Assembly: GCA_051880475.1 (NCBI GenBank)
Contig: JBJEOA010000007.1
Coordinates: 8,457-72,456, forward strand
Source: JAUUSJ01 sp051880475
GTDB taxonomy: Bacteria > Bacillota > Clostridia > Lachnospirales > Lachnospiraceae
Direction of reading: 5' to 3'
DNA: 64,000 bases
The translations under genes and the position numbers were made by a program. Positions 36,732 to 46,449 of the stretch are shown here, piece after piece. The notes under the pieces are model-generated. The model was given only the letters and a program-made list of their open reading frames with translations. It had not been told where the DNA came from and ran no database searches. Position 1 is the stretch's first letter, and every line of letters starts with the position of its first letter.

Positions 36732-36860
36732 TTTTCATTTTCTCCTTCTTCCTTATTTTTTTAAGTTGCAGTTTGAACTCTCTAACTTCCACATTCATCC
36801 TTATTTTATATGTTTTTAAGGTGATAAATTGCGTGGAAAGTTCTTGTTAAATTCCTGTCA

Positions 36861-36889
36861 ATTTTACCATAAATATTATTTTTCGTCAA
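36861..36889 (-). promoter_or_regulatory. Sigma-A-type promoter of the xanthine permease gene
   Basis: Minus strand: -35 TTGACG (36884-36889), exactly 17 bp, -10 TAAAAT (36861-36866). The transcript would carry a leader of about 120 nt before the ATG at 36731. Confidence 0.65.
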
Positions 36890-36957
36890 TTCAATCACCG
36901 CTTAACATATAAAGTAATTTTCCGATTTCTCAAATAATTTTTAAAAAAAAGAAAAAA

Positions 36958-36990
36958 CTTCTAAAATATCTAAAATAGATATTTTAGAAG
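36958..36990 (-). terminator. Intrinsic terminator after the guanine/hypoxanthine permease gene
   Basis: CTTCTAAAATATC (36958-36970) and GATATTTTAGAAG (36978-36990) form a perfect 13-bp stem with a 7-nt loop, followed on the minus strand by a long T-tract (complement of 36941-36957). It isolates the two purine permease genes. Confidence 0.9.
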
Positions 36991-37036
36991 TTCATTATCT
37001 TTGTCCATATTTTAGACTTTATTTCATTACCTAATT

Positions 37037-38359
37037 TTATTTAGGCAAAAATGCAAAGTAAATAATAAATATCGCAACTAATACCCATATAATAGGTTTT
37101 ACCTCTTTTGCCTTCTTTGCTGCAATCATAGCAATCGCATAAGTGATAAATCCAAGCGCAATACCGTTTGTAATAGAATATCCTAAAATCATAATGATAA
37201 CCGTCACAAAGGTACTTGTGGCGAATACTAAATTATCCCACTTAATTTCTTTAAGCTGCTGAGCCATTAAGATTCCTACCGCAACTAAGGCTGGAGCTGT
37301 CACTGCACTTGTCACGCAAGAAAGCAATGGATAAAAGAAGATAGATAAAATAAATAAAAATCCTGTTGTGCAGGCAGTCAATCCTGTTCTTCCTCCAACT
37401 TTCACACCAGATGTGGACTCTACGAAAGAAGTTACCGTAGAGGTACCCATAATAGAGCCAAATACAGTTCCAACTGCATCCGCCATAAGAGCTTTCTCAA
37501 TATTATCAAGCTCACCGTCTTCATTTACTAAACCTGCACTATTTGCCACCGCCACTAAAGTACCTGCTGTATCAAAAAAGTCGACAAAAAGTAGAGAAAA
37601 AATCGCCATCCAGCACTGTGGATGAGTGGCCAATTCTCCAAAACCACGAGAAAATGCTCCGACTAAACTAAAATCAAAATCAGCGGATACGACTGCCGTA
37701 GGAAGCTGTGGCATACCATCGATTCCTAGTACTCCAAGAATAATACCCACAATAGCAGTTACTAAAATACCTAAAAATACAGCCGCTGGAACTTGTTTTA
37801 CTAATAAAAATACAGTCAAAATAATGCCAAATACAGACAGTAAAACAACTGGGTCTGTAAAATCGCCAAGTGTCACTAGAGTGGAATCGCTATTTACTAT
37901 AATCTTTGCATTAACTAGACCAATAAAAGCAATAAAAAATCCGATACCTGCACCAATAGCCAACTTTAGCTGTGCTGGAATTGCGTTAATAATAATACTT
38001 CTAATGCCAGTTATTGTAATTAAAATAAATATGATACCAGAGACAAATACACAGGCAAGTGCACCCTCAAAACTAAGTCCCATTCCCATTACAATGGTAT
38101 AAGTAAATACCGCATTAACACCCATACCAGCAGAAAGTGCTACTGGATAGTTGGCTAAAAACCCCATCAAAATAGAGGCAGCTGCACTGCTGACAGCGGT
38201 TGCAATAAAAACTCCCTGAAAGCTCATACCTGTCTCACTTAACATTCCTGGATTAACCGCAAGAATATAAGCCATAGCAAGAAAGGTAGTAAGACCAGCT
38301 AAAATTTCCGTTTTTACTGTCGTATTTTTTTCCCGCAAATGAAATACTTTTTCTAACAT
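37037..38359 (-). CDS. AzgA/PbuG-type guanine/hypoxanthine permease
   Basis: 440 residues, about 12 hydrophobic helices. Recognised by EILAGLTTFLAMAYILAVNPG at the N-terminus, GMGVNAVFTYT, FVDFFDTAGTLVAVANSAG and GTSTVTSFVESTSGVKVGGRTG, which are diagnostic of the AzgA branch of NCS2 proteins. It takes up guanine, hypoxanthine or adenine. GAGGAGG precedes the ATG. Its leader has a palindrome CATATTATAATATG (38384-38397) that may bind a regulator. Transcribed separately from the neighbouring xanthine-type permease. Confidence 0.95.
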   Translation of the reverse strand: MLEKVFHLREKNTTVKTEILAGLTTFLAMAYILAVNPGMLSETGMSFQGVFIATAVSSAAASILMGFLANYPVALSAGMGVNAVFTYTIVMGMGLSFEGALACVFVSGIIFILITITGIRSIIINAIPAQLKLAIGAGIGFFIAFIGLVNAKIIVNSDSTLVTLGDFTDPVVLLSVFGIILTVFLLVKQVPAAVFLGILVTAIVGIILGVLGIDGMPQLPTAVVSADFDFSLVGAFSRGFGELATHPQCWMAIFSLLFVDFFDTAGTLVAVANSAGLVNEDGELDNIEKALMADAVGTVFGSIMGTSTVTSFVESTSGVKVGGRTGLTACTTGFLFILSIFFYPLLSCVTSAVTAPALVAVGILMAQQLKEIKWDNLVFATSTFVTVIIMILGYSITNGIALGFITYAIAMIAAKKAKEVKPIIWVLVAIFIIYFAFLPK

Positions 38360-38531
38360 ATTTTTTCCTCCTCTAAATATGCATATTATAATATGTTTTA
38401 GTATGCGTCAAAAAAAGTATATCATAAATCACTTTTTATGCAAGATAAAAGAAAGAAAAAACTATAATTGTCAAAAAATCTTGAAAAACCGAGAAATTTA
38501 TTGTATTGTGCTAATTTTAAATTAGTACTGC

Positions 38532-40055
38532 TTATGTAATTGGTGCGGGATTAAAAACACATAGATCATTTTCTAGACCATATGCCTCTGTATAAGGTTT
38601 CTTTCTGCCACTTGCGACATCAAGTATATAATAGAATAATTCTTCTCCCTGCTCAGCAATCGTGCGGTCCCCTACCGCTGCTGGACCAGCATTAAAATCA
38701 ATGATATCAAACCATTGCTCTTTCATCTCATTCCTAGAACAGAGCTTGATAACAGGTGCTGCTGCCAGACCATATGGTGTGCCTCGACCTGTCATAAACA
38801 CCTCAAGTCCCATGCCAGATGCCAACTGAGATGGTCCACATACAAGGTCCGACGCAGGAGTTGCAGCAAAAATTTCACCATGCTTTGTCGGTTTTTCACC
38901 TGGAGATAAGACTTCTACAATCGGTGAACTGCCAGATTTTGCAATGGAGCCCATTGATTTTTCAATGATATTAGAAAGTCCGCCCTTTTTATTTCCAGGA
39001 GTTGTATTAGCACCGCGGTCTACACCGCCCATCTTTAAATAATTATCATACCATTTCATCTCTTCTACAAGTCGCTTACCAACTTCCTCGTTAATGCAGC
39101 GCTCAGCGATAAATTGTACACCGTCACGCACCTCTGTTACCTCAGAGAACATAACTGTGCCACCACCACTGACAATAAGGTCAGCTGCGTAACCCGCCGT
39201 AGGATTTGCTGTAATTCCAGAAAAAGCGTCAGAGCCACCACATTGCATACCGACGAGCAAATCGGAAAGAGGCAGTGTTTCTCTTTTTCTCTCATTCAAA
39301 ATTTTAAGCTTTTGCTCAGCCATTTCTACAATTGCATTTGTCATCGCCTCATAGCCTTTATAATTTTGAAGTACGACAACGTTTTCCTCATTATTTAACT
39401 CTGGCCACCACTCGCAGAAGCGGTCAACTGTAAATTTTTCACATCCAAGACCAACGAGCATAAATACACCGCCAAAATTTGGATGTGTCGCAATATTTCG
39501 AATAATTCTCTGTGGCACTTTTGCCTCAGGCGCATCAATTGCAACGCCACAGCCATATGGATGATTTATGGCAATTACATTATCTACATTTGGATATTTA
39601 GGAAGAATTTCATTTTTAATTCTTCGGATTGCCACATTTACAACACCTGCCACACATTGCACTGTCGTATTGATTGCCAAAATATTTCTTGTCCCAGCTG
39701 GTCCTCCATTTGGATTTTTATATCCCTCCCATGTCTTAACTGGTGCTTCTGGAAGATCTGTTCGAATATTTGTCGCAAACTTCATCTCATCAAGATTTGG
39801 TGCAGGTGCCATAATTAAATTCGTCTCATTAATCCAACCACCCTTTGGGATATCCGTACTTGTTTTTCCCAACACAACACCATAGCGAATAATTTGTGTG
39901 CCTTTTGGACATTCACAGAGTGCAATTTTATGTGCCTGAGGAATATCTTCTACAGTCACAATTCCCGGCATAACCTCTGTTCCCTTGGCAATGTCATAGA
40001 TTGCAACGGCTACATTATCTTTTTCAGTAATCTGAATGCATAATCTCTTTGCCAT
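38532..40055 (-). CDS. UxaA/GarD-family altronate or galactarate dehydratase
   Basis: 507 residues from the second ATG (40055), better spaced from AAGGAGG than the one at 40058. An N-terminal SAF-like domain (1-90, DNVAVAIYDIAKGTEVMPG) is fused to the large dehydratase domain with NHPYGCGVAID, MQCGGSDAFSGITANPTAGYAADLIVSGGGT (its GGSDAFSG core) and FMTGRGTPYG. It dehydrates a sugar acid (altronate or galactarate) to a keto-deoxy acid. No other uronate genes are adjacent, so the substrate is open. Divergent from a LysR gene that probably controls it. Confidence 0.9.
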   Translation of the reverse strand: MAKRLCIQITEKDNVAVAIYDIAKGTEVMPGIVTVEDIPQAHKIALCECPKGTQIIRYGVVLGKTSTDIPKGGWINETNLIMAPAPNLDEMKFATNIRTDLPEAPVKTWEGYKNPNGGPAGTRNILAINTTVQCVAGVVNVAIRRIKNEILPKYPNVDNVIAINHPYGCGVAIDAPEAKVPQRIIRNIATHPNFGGVFMLVGLGCEKFTVDRFCEWWPELNNEENVVVLQNYKGYEAMTNAIVEMAEQKLKILNERKRETLPLSDLLVGMQCGGSDAFSGITANPTAGYAADLIVSGGGTVMFSEVTEVRDGVQFIAERCINEEVGKRLVEEMKWYDNYLKMGGVDRGANTTPGNKKGGLSNIIEKSMGSIAKSGSSPIVEVLSPGEKPTKHGEIFAATPASDLVCGPSQLASGMGLEVFMTGRGTPYGLAAAPVIKLCSRNEMKEQWFDIIDFNAGPAAVGDRTIAEQGEELFYYILDVASGRKKPYTEAYGLENDLCVFNPAPIT

Positions 40056-40147
40056 CATTTACCTCCTTTTAAATTTGTTTGAAAAAATTTCAAGAAAACT
40101 TTCTTGTTAATTCTATTATAAAATGATAAACTAAATAAGTAAAATTA

Positions 40148-40162
40148 ATAATTTTAAATTAT
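40148..40162. promoter_or_regulatory. Candidate LysR binding site in the divergent intergenic region
   Basis: ATAATTT-T-AAATTAT, a perfect odd-centred palindrome fitting T-N11-A, lies midway between the UxaA-family gene and the LysR gene. The region is very AT-rich, so chance palindromes are likely. Confidence 0.4.
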
Positions 40163-40240
40163 AAATTACTTTTTTTAATGATACTTCCCTATTGAACAAA
40201 TTATGAAATTTTCAAAGACAAAATACTAGGAGGTGGATGT

Positions 40241-41224
40241 ATGGATACAAGACAGATGGAATATATTATCAAAATAGCAGATGAAAAAAGCATTACAAGA
40301 GCAGCAAAAAAACTTTTTATCACACAGTCTGCTCTATCTCAGCAATTACAAAAATTAGAAAAGGAACTAGAGACTCCTCTCTTTGTACGCAATAAAACAG
40401 ATTTACTTCCCACACCAGAAGGAGAAATTTATTTAAAAAATGCCAGAGAAATACTACATATAAAACAACGCACCTATTCTATCATTGCAGATATGGCAAA
40501 TACACAAAAAAATTTTCTCTCTATTGGCATCACTCCAGGTCGAGGACCAGATATGTTCACCCATATTTATCCTATTTTTCACCAAAAATATCCATCCGTC
40601 ACTGTTGAGCCAAGAGAATTGAGCGTAAAAAGACAACAAGAAGAAATTCGAAAAGGAAGTCTTAATCTCGGCTTTATGACTTTGCTCGATTCACAACGAA
40701 CAATCGATAACTATCTTCCTCTCTTTGATGAAGAATTATTCATTGGTGTTCCAAAAGATTACCCTCTATCTGACAATATTTTATACACTCCAACTACTTC
40801 TGCCGAGAAAAATTCTAAAATGAAAACAACTCCAAAAGATACTGTGGATTTTAATCTAGATTTTAATCTAGATTCCTATCCTGAAATTGATTTAAGATTT
40901 TTTCAATATGAATCTTTTGTCCTCATGTATAAAGAATCTACAGTGCGCGTCATAACCGATCAAATATTTGAAGAAGCTAATTTTACACCTCGAATTCTTT
41001 TTGAGACATCTAGTATGCATACAGTTTTATCTATGATAGAGGCAAGACTTTGTATCGGTCTTATTCCCTATCACTATGTAAAACAAAAACCAGCTGGGAT
41101 TAAATTTCTTCGTATGCCACAACATCCACGCTGGACTGTCTGTGCTAGTTACCGAAAAGATGCCTACTTAAGCCGAGCTGCAAAGACGTTTATCGAGCTT
41201 GTAAGAGAATACTGGTCAAAATAA
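40241..41224 (+). CDS. LysR-family transcriptional regulator
   Basis: 327 residues. N-terminal winged helix (MDTRQMEYIIKIADEKSITR, AAKKLFITQSALSQQLQKLEKEL, TPLFVRNK) followed by a LysR substrate-binding domain. It contains a small 12-bp in-frame repeat (DFNLDFNLD near residue 205). AGGAGG precedes the ATG. Divergent from the UxaA-family dehydratase gene with 180 bp between, the classical layout for a regulator controlling its neighbour; the effector may be a sugar acid. The 204 bp after it, up to 41428, are AT-rich and empty. Confidence 0.93.
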   Translation: MDTRQMEYIIKIADEKSITRAAKKLFITQSALSQQLQKLEKELETPLFVRNKTDLLPTPEGEIYLKNAREILHIKQRTYSIIADMANTQKNFLSIGITPGRGPDMFTHIYPIFHQKYPSVTVEPRELSVKRQQEEIRKGSLNLGFMTLLDSQRTIDNYLPLFDEELFIGVPKDYPLSDNILYTPTTSAEKNSKMKTTPKDTVDFNLDFNLDSYPEIDLRFFQYESFVLMYKESTVRVITDQIFEEANFTPRILFETSSMHTVLSMIEARLCIGLIPYHYVKQKPAGIKFLRMPQHPRWTVCASYRKDAYLSRAAKTFIELVREYWSK

Positions 41225-41428
41225 ATTATCTAATAAGAATATATAAAAATTTAAGACATATACTAGCACTATATGTCTTAAAAAAATTTATCTGAAATTA
41301 TCAATTCAAAAACCGAAAATAATAAACGATAGTAAAAACAGTCTGCATTATTATTTTTATGGTTGACATCTTACTGAAATAGCATTTCTGCTCTAGAAAT
41401 TTTTACTATAAAAAACAAATATTTCCTT

Positions 41429-41968
41429 TTATCCCATTAAAGCCATAAAATCCTCTCTTGTAAATCGATGATAAATCGTATGCTCCATTTCTTCTTTGAT
41501 GCAATAATAATATTTATCTATCTCACCATCTGGAAAATATAAAACATAGTCAAATCCCATATCTTCTGGAATTTTTTCACATACATAATTTTCACTAAAT
41601 TCTGAAAAAATATGCTTGACATCTTCTAAACTACAGTGATGGTGTGCTCCAAAAAGTTCTATCATTTTCTTTAAAAACTTTGGCTCTGGAATCTCTCGGT
41701 ATACATACTCTGCTCCTTTTGGCGAAATTTTTACCTCAATCCTATCCCCATGTGCACAAAACGTAATTTCTCCTAATACTGTATTCAAAAAAGCAGTTTT
41801 TACAATCTGCAAAAATTCCTCTGTATTTTTCGCCTCTATACCTAATAGCGTATTTAGCGAAGTTACAGGGTAATAGAGTCGAATCGTTTCTTTTGCGTAA
41901 CCAATCTTTATTTGCACTTCTTTAATCTGGTCGATAATATTTTCTATTAATTTATTTTGATTCATCAT
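41429..41968 (-). CDS. DUF3877-like hypothetical protein
   Basis: 179 residues, soluble. I recognise it as DUF3877-like from KETIRLYYPVTSLNTLLG, FCAHGDRIEVKISPKGAEYV and GFDYVLYFPDGEIDKYYYCIKEE. Alternating charged helices and strands, several Cys and His (GAHHHCSLEDV) that might bind metal. No known function. AAGGA lies 9 bp before the first of two ATGs. Separate from greA by about 85 bp on the same strand. Confidence 0.7.
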   Translation of the reverse strand: MMNQNKLIENIIDQIKEVQIKIGYAKETIRLYYPVTSLNTLLGIEAKNTEEFLQIVKTAFLNTVLGEITFCAHGDRIEVKISPKGAEYVYREIPEPKFLKKMIELFGAHHHCSLEDVKHIFSEFSENYVCEKIPEDMGFDYVLYFPDGEIDKYYYCIKEEMEHTIYHRFTREDFMALMG

Positions 41969-42053
41969 TTATTTTTATCCTTTTCTATTACTGCAAACTA
42001 CCTATAAGCTAAAGTCAACGAAATTTTCGCAAAGTAAATTCAAATCATTGTCT

Positions 42054-42557
42054 TCAGTAACGCTGTAGTGCATCACTGCCATCGTCCACCGTATTTTCTA
42101 TCGCTTTAATTACTACGCCATAGCTATAATTTTCATTTACCTTAACTTGTATATGATCCCCCACTTTATGTCCCAAAATTGCTTTTCCAAGAGGCGATTC
42201 TACACTGATTAATCCATGAAGTATATCGCCTCTTACTGTGGTCACAAGCTTAAAGGTATCTTCCTCGTCATCTTCTTCAAAATATACGGTTACTGTATTA
42301 TTAAGTCCTATTTCATCCTCAGCAGATTCATCTGATACAAGTTTCGCAGTGCGAATCATTCTCTCCAAATAGCGAATTCGACTTTCATTTCGATTTTTTT
42401 CTTTTTTCGCAGCGTGATATTCGAAATTTTCACTTAAATCCCCGTGGGCACGAGCTTCCTTTACCGCCTCTAATGCCTGTTTTCTAACTACTAATTTGCG
42501 GTATTCTATCTCTTCTTGCATCTTTTTGACATCTTGTTTCGTAAGCTGATTATGCAT
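42054..42557 (-). CDS. greA: GreA/GreB-family transcription elongation factor
   Basis: 167 residues from the ATG at 42557, one base after the stop of the preceding c-di-GMP gene, so translation is coupled. N-terminal coiled coil with the Gre basic/acidic pattern (EARAHGDLSENFEYHAAKKEKNRNES; tip acidic residues in HGDLSENFEY) and a C-terminal FKBP-like domain (VESPLGKAILGHKVGDHIQVKV). It would stimulate transcript cleavage in stalled RNA polymerase. It is an additional or divergent Gre copy, because a main greA would not normally sit behind a signalling gene; GreA identity versus paralogue is uncertain. Confidence 0.85.
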   Translation of the reverse strand: MHNQLTKQDVKKMQEEIEYRKLVVRKQALEAVKEARAHGDLSENFEYHAAKKEKNRNESRIRYLERMIRTAKLVSDESAEDEIGLNNTVTVYFEEDDEEDTFKLVTTVRGDILHGLISVESPLGKAILGHKVGDHIQVKVNENYSYGVVIKAIENTVDDGSDALQRY

Positions 42558-42558
42558 A

Positions 42559-45171
42559 TTATACACTCACCTCTTGTCTTTCTTTGTCATTCCAAATACA
42601 GCAATCACCCTTATTTTCCCGCTTTGCGCGATACAGTGCCTGATTTGCTCGCTCAATTAGCTCAGCAGAGAACTTCTCATCCGCTCCACATGAGACAATC
42701 CCCACACTACAGCTAGCTTGTATTTCCTCTTTTTCACAGTATTCACCAAATAATTTGCAAATATCCATTCCCTTTTTCCTTATGATGTCCATATTATTTA
42801 GATGTTTTAAAATCACCAAAAATTCATCTTCACCATAACGACACTTAATATCATCTACCCTTGTCTGATGTTGAAGTAAATCGGCAAAATATCTAAGCAT
42901 TTTGTCCCCAATATCATGACCATATATGTCATTAATCTTTTTAAAATCATCCAAATCAAAAAGACATACTGCTAAAGGAAAATCCTCTTTTTGAAGAGAA
43001 ATCGTAATATCTTGAAGTCCACGTCGATTGAGCAATCCTGTCAGATAATCTTTGCTATTCTCATCTTGTAATGTATTTTCTCGCTCACGAGATGATGATA
43101 TACTAACTAAGCGTTCTACTCTCCTGCGTAAATCTCGCTGAGGATGACATTTGCAAAGAAAATCATCTGTTTCCATTGCCAGTGAAAATTGTTCTGCCAC
43201 TTCCGCGCGAGGCATCGTAGCCAAAACGGGTATTTTCCAAAGAACTGGATTTTGCTTCAAAATTTTTAAGAATAAGGCAGCGCCATCTTCTGGAATTGCC
43301 ATACTTAAGAGTATAGCAGACAAAGCATTGCTTCCATACTCCTTAATACAAGAAATAGCACTGTCTATATCGAACGCCTCCAAAACTTGATACTGTCCCT
43401 CAAAAGTTTGTCGAACCTTTTGTCGGTACTTAGCATCTTCATCTATTACTAACAAATATTGTATATCCGTCTTTTTTAGTATTGCCTTATCCAAATGAGA
43501 TATATGTTGAGGAGACTGATTTCTTAGCAATTTTTCAAATTCTGCGACAGGCATAGGTTTTGCGAAAAAATATCCCTGCACATAGTCACATCCATTCTCC
43601 CTCAAACGCTCTACCTGTTCTCTAGTTTCTACTCCCTCTGCCACTACGCTCAAATTCATCCAGTGAGCTAGACTAATAATAAAACGTAAAATGCTTTGAT
43701 TCGTAGATTTTTCTGTCTCGTTTTGGATAAACTTCATATCTAGCTTTAAAATATCTAATTCCATCTGATTTAGCATATTTAAAGATGAATATCCACTTCC
43801 AAAATCATCCATCTCAATAATAAATCCCATATCTCGTAACTGTTCCACAGTGCTAATAATCTGATTAGGATTTTCTGCATAAGCACTTTCTGTGATTTCC
43901 AAGTGAAGATATGTTGGATCAACACCATACTTTTTGGTAATTCCAAGAAGAGTATTCACAAGATCTGACTGATAAATATCGGCACGAGAGACATTGACAG
44001 ATATTGGTAAAGAAGGATATCCCTTTTCTTTCCAATCACGAAGATAGGCACATGCCTGCTCCCAGACATATTGATCTAACTTGGGAATAAAGCCATTTTT
44101 CTCAAATAGAGGAATAAACTCCCCTGGTGACATAAATCCCCATTCTGGATGTATCCAACGCACCAATGCCTCAGCTCCCGCCAGACTATTTTCATTCAAG
44201 CTATACTTAGGCTGAAGATAAACAATGAATTGTCCCTCAGCCAATGCCGTTTCCATCGCGTCAGTAATCGCCTTCTCTCGAAGTAATTTTCCTCGGAGTG
44301 CATCATCGTAAACAGCAAAATGCTGATTATACTGCCCTTTGATACTGTCTGCTGCCAACAGTGCTCGGTCACACATTTGTTCAATCGGAATAGAGCGGTC
44401 AACAATTTCATAGATTCCCCATTTTACAGATACATTCCCCATTCCTTTTGGAGTGTCAAAATAATCTTTATTGAAAAAATTCTCTCTCTCTTTCAATTCT
44501 TGTTCTCGTTCTTGTAAATACATATAACGATCCGCACTATATCGACCACAGATTCCACTCTCGCCGACCATAGTCTGTAAGTCCACCGCTTTTTCCTGCA
44601 ACAGACGGTTTCCCTCCTTCACACCAAAGATATCATTATACAACTTAAAGTTTTCAATATTTGTGCAAACGATAGTGTATTCTTTTTCAGGGTTTTGATC
44701 TAATCGCTCCCGAACTTTTTGGTAAAAGAACTCTTTACTGTAAAGCCCTGTAAGCTGGTCGTATTGGAACTGATTGACCATAGCCGCCGTTTCTCTCAGC
44801 TTGATAATACCTGCCACTCGATGTAAAATTACCTGAGGTCGATAAGGTTTTGGCACAAAATCTGTGGCACCGTGGGATAAAGCAGCCACCTCGTCATTTT
44901 CATTGTCACTTTGAGTCATCACGATAACTGGAATCAGTGACAACTCAGCATCCTCCTTTATCCTATCCAAAAAAGTATATCCGTCCATCACAGGCATCAT
45001 AACGTCCAATAAAATAAGAGCAATACTATCCTTATGCCGCCTCAAAACATCTAATGCCACCTGACCGTTTTCAGCCTCCAACACTCGATATTCACTAGCC
45101 AAAATCTCACTTAGCATGTCTCGGTTGAGTTCATTATCCTCTACAATTAAAATCTGTTTTTGCGGTATCAT
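42559..45171 (-). CDS. Five-domain c-di-GMP signalling protein REC-GGDEF-EAL-REC-GGDEF
   Basis: 870 residues, cytosolic. Domains: receiver 1 (5-122, phospho-acceptor D56 in ALILLDVMMP, K in PKPYRP); degenerate GGDEF (135-290, signature replaced by SADRY); EAL phosphodiesterase (305-555, EALVRW 334-339, EITESAY, DDFGSGYSSL); a second receiver-like domain (580-700) whose acceptor is replaced (AILLSMAIPEDG), so it cannot be phosphorylated; and a second GGDEF (725-865) with the near-consensus RYGEDEF. It could therefore both make and degrade cyclic di-GMP under control of one phosphorylation site. No cognate histidine kinase lies beside it. It is followed by greA with a one-base gap. Confidence 0.93.
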   Translation of the reverse strand: MIPQKQILIVEDNELNRDMLSEILASEYRVLEAENGQVALDVLRRHKDSIALILLDVMMPVMDGYTFLDRIKEDAELSLIPVIVMTQSDNENDEVAALSHGATDFVPKPYRPQVILHRVAGIIKLRETAAMVNQFQYDQLTGLYSKEFFYQKVRERLDQNPEKEYTIVCTNIENFKLYNDIFGVKEGNRLLQEKAVDLQTMVGESGICGRYSADRYMYLQEREQELKERENFFNKDYFDTPKGMGNVSVKWGIYEIVDRSIPIEQMCDRALLAADSIKGQYNQHFAVYDDALRGKLLREKAITDAMETALAEGQFIVYLQPKYSLNENSLAGAEALVRWIHPEWGFMSPGEFIPLFEKNGFIPKLDQYVWEQACAYLRDWKEKGYPSLPISVNVSRADIYQSDLVNTLLGITKKYGVDPTYLHLEITESAYAENPNQIISTVEQLRDMGFIIEMDDFGSGYSSLNMLNQMELDILKLDMKFIQNETEKSTNQSILRFIISLAHWMNLSVVAEGVETREQVERLRENGCDYVQGYFFAKPMPVAEFEKLLRNQSPQHISHLDKAILKKTDIQYLLVIDEDAKYRQKVRQTFEGQYQVLEAFDIDSAISCIKEYGSNALSAILLSMAIPEDGAALFLKILKQNPVLWKIPVLATMPRAEVAEQFSLAMETDDFLCKCHPQRDLRRRVERLVSISSSRERENTLQDENSKDYLTGLLNRRGLQDITISLQKEDFPLAVCLFDLDDFKKINDIYGHDIGDKMLRYFADLLQHQTRVDDIKCRYGEDEFLVILKHLNNMDIIRKKGMDICKLFGEYCEKEEIQASCSVGIVSCGADEKFSAELIERANQALYRAKRENKGDCCIWNDKERQEVSV

Positions 45172-45414
45172 GCTTAATTCCCCCTCTTTTTTTCATATGT
45201 ATATTCATCTAAAAAGAAAGACCACTATACAATTATATTAACGAATACCTGACTCAAAACAAAATACCCCCTTATATGTTAAAATATACTCAAACAACAA
45301 GAAGGGGGCTTCTATGATAAATAGTATACAACATTTTTTTAGAAATGGAAACCTAAAATTAAAAAAGTCTTAGATAAAATAAAATTTTTAAATCGTAAAA
45401 TTAATTTTACAAGG

Positions 45415-45443
45415 TTCACAATTCGCATAAATCATATTATATT
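45415..45443 (+). promoter_or_regulatory. Promoter of the LD-carboxypeptidase gene
   Basis: -35 TTCACA (45415-45420), 17-bp spacer, -10 TATATT (45438-45443), about 35 bp ahead of the ATG. The gap 45172-45478 otherwise holds only a short orphan frame. Confidence 0.55.
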
Positions 45444-45478
45444 AATGATAAACTATAAAAAAGAAAGGATGGAAAATT

Positions 45479-46330
45479 ATGAAAATTGGTGATAAGGTTG
45501 GGATTGTCTGTTGTTCTAATGGACAGCCCATAAAAAATAGAGAAACGATACTATGCCTAAAAAATGTTTTAGAAAATATAGGATTAATTCCAGTATTTAG
45601 CAACTATATCTATGCAAAGGATTCCGTATTTAGCGGAACCGCTATAGAAAGAGCACAGGCATTGATGGAATTTTATATGAATTTTGATGTAAAGGCAATC
45701 TTTGATATCTCTGGCGGTGATATAAGTAACGAAATTCTTCCTTATTTGGATTTTAATATCATTGCAGAGAATCCAAAGCAGTTTTGGGGATACAGTGACT
45801 TGACAACGATATTAAATGCAATTTATACGAAGACGAGACAAACCTCCGTATTGTATCAAGTTCGAAATCTTGTGTATGAGTATGCCACATTACAGCAAAA
45901 ATCCTTTCAAGAGACAGTACTGCATCAGCAAACGACTCTCTATGAGTTTCCCTATGAATTTGTGCAGGGAACAAAAATGGAGGGAATTATCGTTGGAGGA
46001 AATATCCGATGCTTTCTAAAATTAGCAGGAACAGAGTTTTTTCCAGATTTGCAAAATAAGATTTTATTTTTGGAAGCGAGAGGTGGACAAGTTCCACAGA
46101 TGGTGACATTTCTCAGTCAGCTAAAAATGCTTGGAACCTTTGATAAAATAAAAGGAATCTTGCTAGGGACCTTCACAGAAATGGAAAAAGTACATGCCTT
46201 GCCAGATATAATATCTTTGGTAAAAAGCTATGCACCAAATCTTCCTATTGCACAGACAAAACTGATTGGACACGGTGCTGACTCAAAAGGAATTGTAATA
46301 GGGCAATATAGAATATTTACAATTAATTAG
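45479..46330 (+). CDS. S66-family LD-carboxypeptidase / MccF-like serine peptidase
   Basis: 283 residues, a little short for the family. Catalytic triad of S66 peptidases is visible: nucleophile in FWGYSDLT (S about 107), glutamate in LFLEARGG and histidine in LIGHGADSKG. N-terminal KIGDKVGIVCCSNG and FDISGGD fit the same family. Members either cleave murein tetrapeptides (LdcA) or detoxify microcin C-like peptides (MccF); which applies is undecided. No signal peptide. AAGGATGG precedes the ATG. The upstream neighbour runs on the opposite strand. Confidence 0.9.
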   Translation: MKIGDKVGIVCCSNGQPIKNRETILCLKNVLENIGLIPVFSNYIYAKDSVFSGTAIERAQALMEFYMNFDVKAIFDISGGDISNEILPYLDFNIIAENPKQFWGYSDLTTILNAIYTKTRQTSVLYQVRNLVYEYATLQQKSFQETVLHQQTTLYEFPYEFVQGTKMEGIIVGGNIRCFLKLAGTEFFPDLQNKILFLEARGGQVPQMVTFLSQLKMLGTFDKIKGILLGTFTEMEKVHALPDIISLVKSYAPNLPIAQTKLIGHGADSKGIVIGQYRIFTIN

Positions 46331-46339
46331 TATATATAA

Positions 46340-46449
46340 TCACGAAATCTATAATGCAATATTTTTAACTAAATATGAGAAAGGAAAAATAAGCGAAAAA
46401 GACACTAATTGTAGTAGATATGCAAAAAGGACTGCATTTTTGCAGTCCT
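46340..46449 (+). pseudogene. Deleted ghost copy of the nicotinamidase-like gene
   Basis: The stretch matches both flanks of the intact gene at 47518-48024. Bases 46350-46426 resemble its leader and first codons (AGAAAGGAAAAATAA, then a stretch matching ATTGTAGTGGATATGC, but with the ATG changed to GCG-like sequence). From CAAAAAGGACTGC onward it matches the intact gene's 3' hairpin region near 48077-48120. The body of the gene (about 530 bp) is missing between a short shared CAAAAAG. It ends in an AGGACTGC/GCAGTCCT hairpin (46428-46449). Nothing else is found between 46330 and 46606. Confidence 0.75.

Noticed and set aside
36732..36860. Purine riboswitch in the xanthine permease leader
   Set aside because: The conserved loop and P1 sequences of the purine aptamer were not found by eye.
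45315..45371. Short frame MINSIQHFF.. with a good AGAAGGGG site
   Set aside because: Only 18 codons before a stop; it recalls the start of a transposase, but too little remains to support a call.
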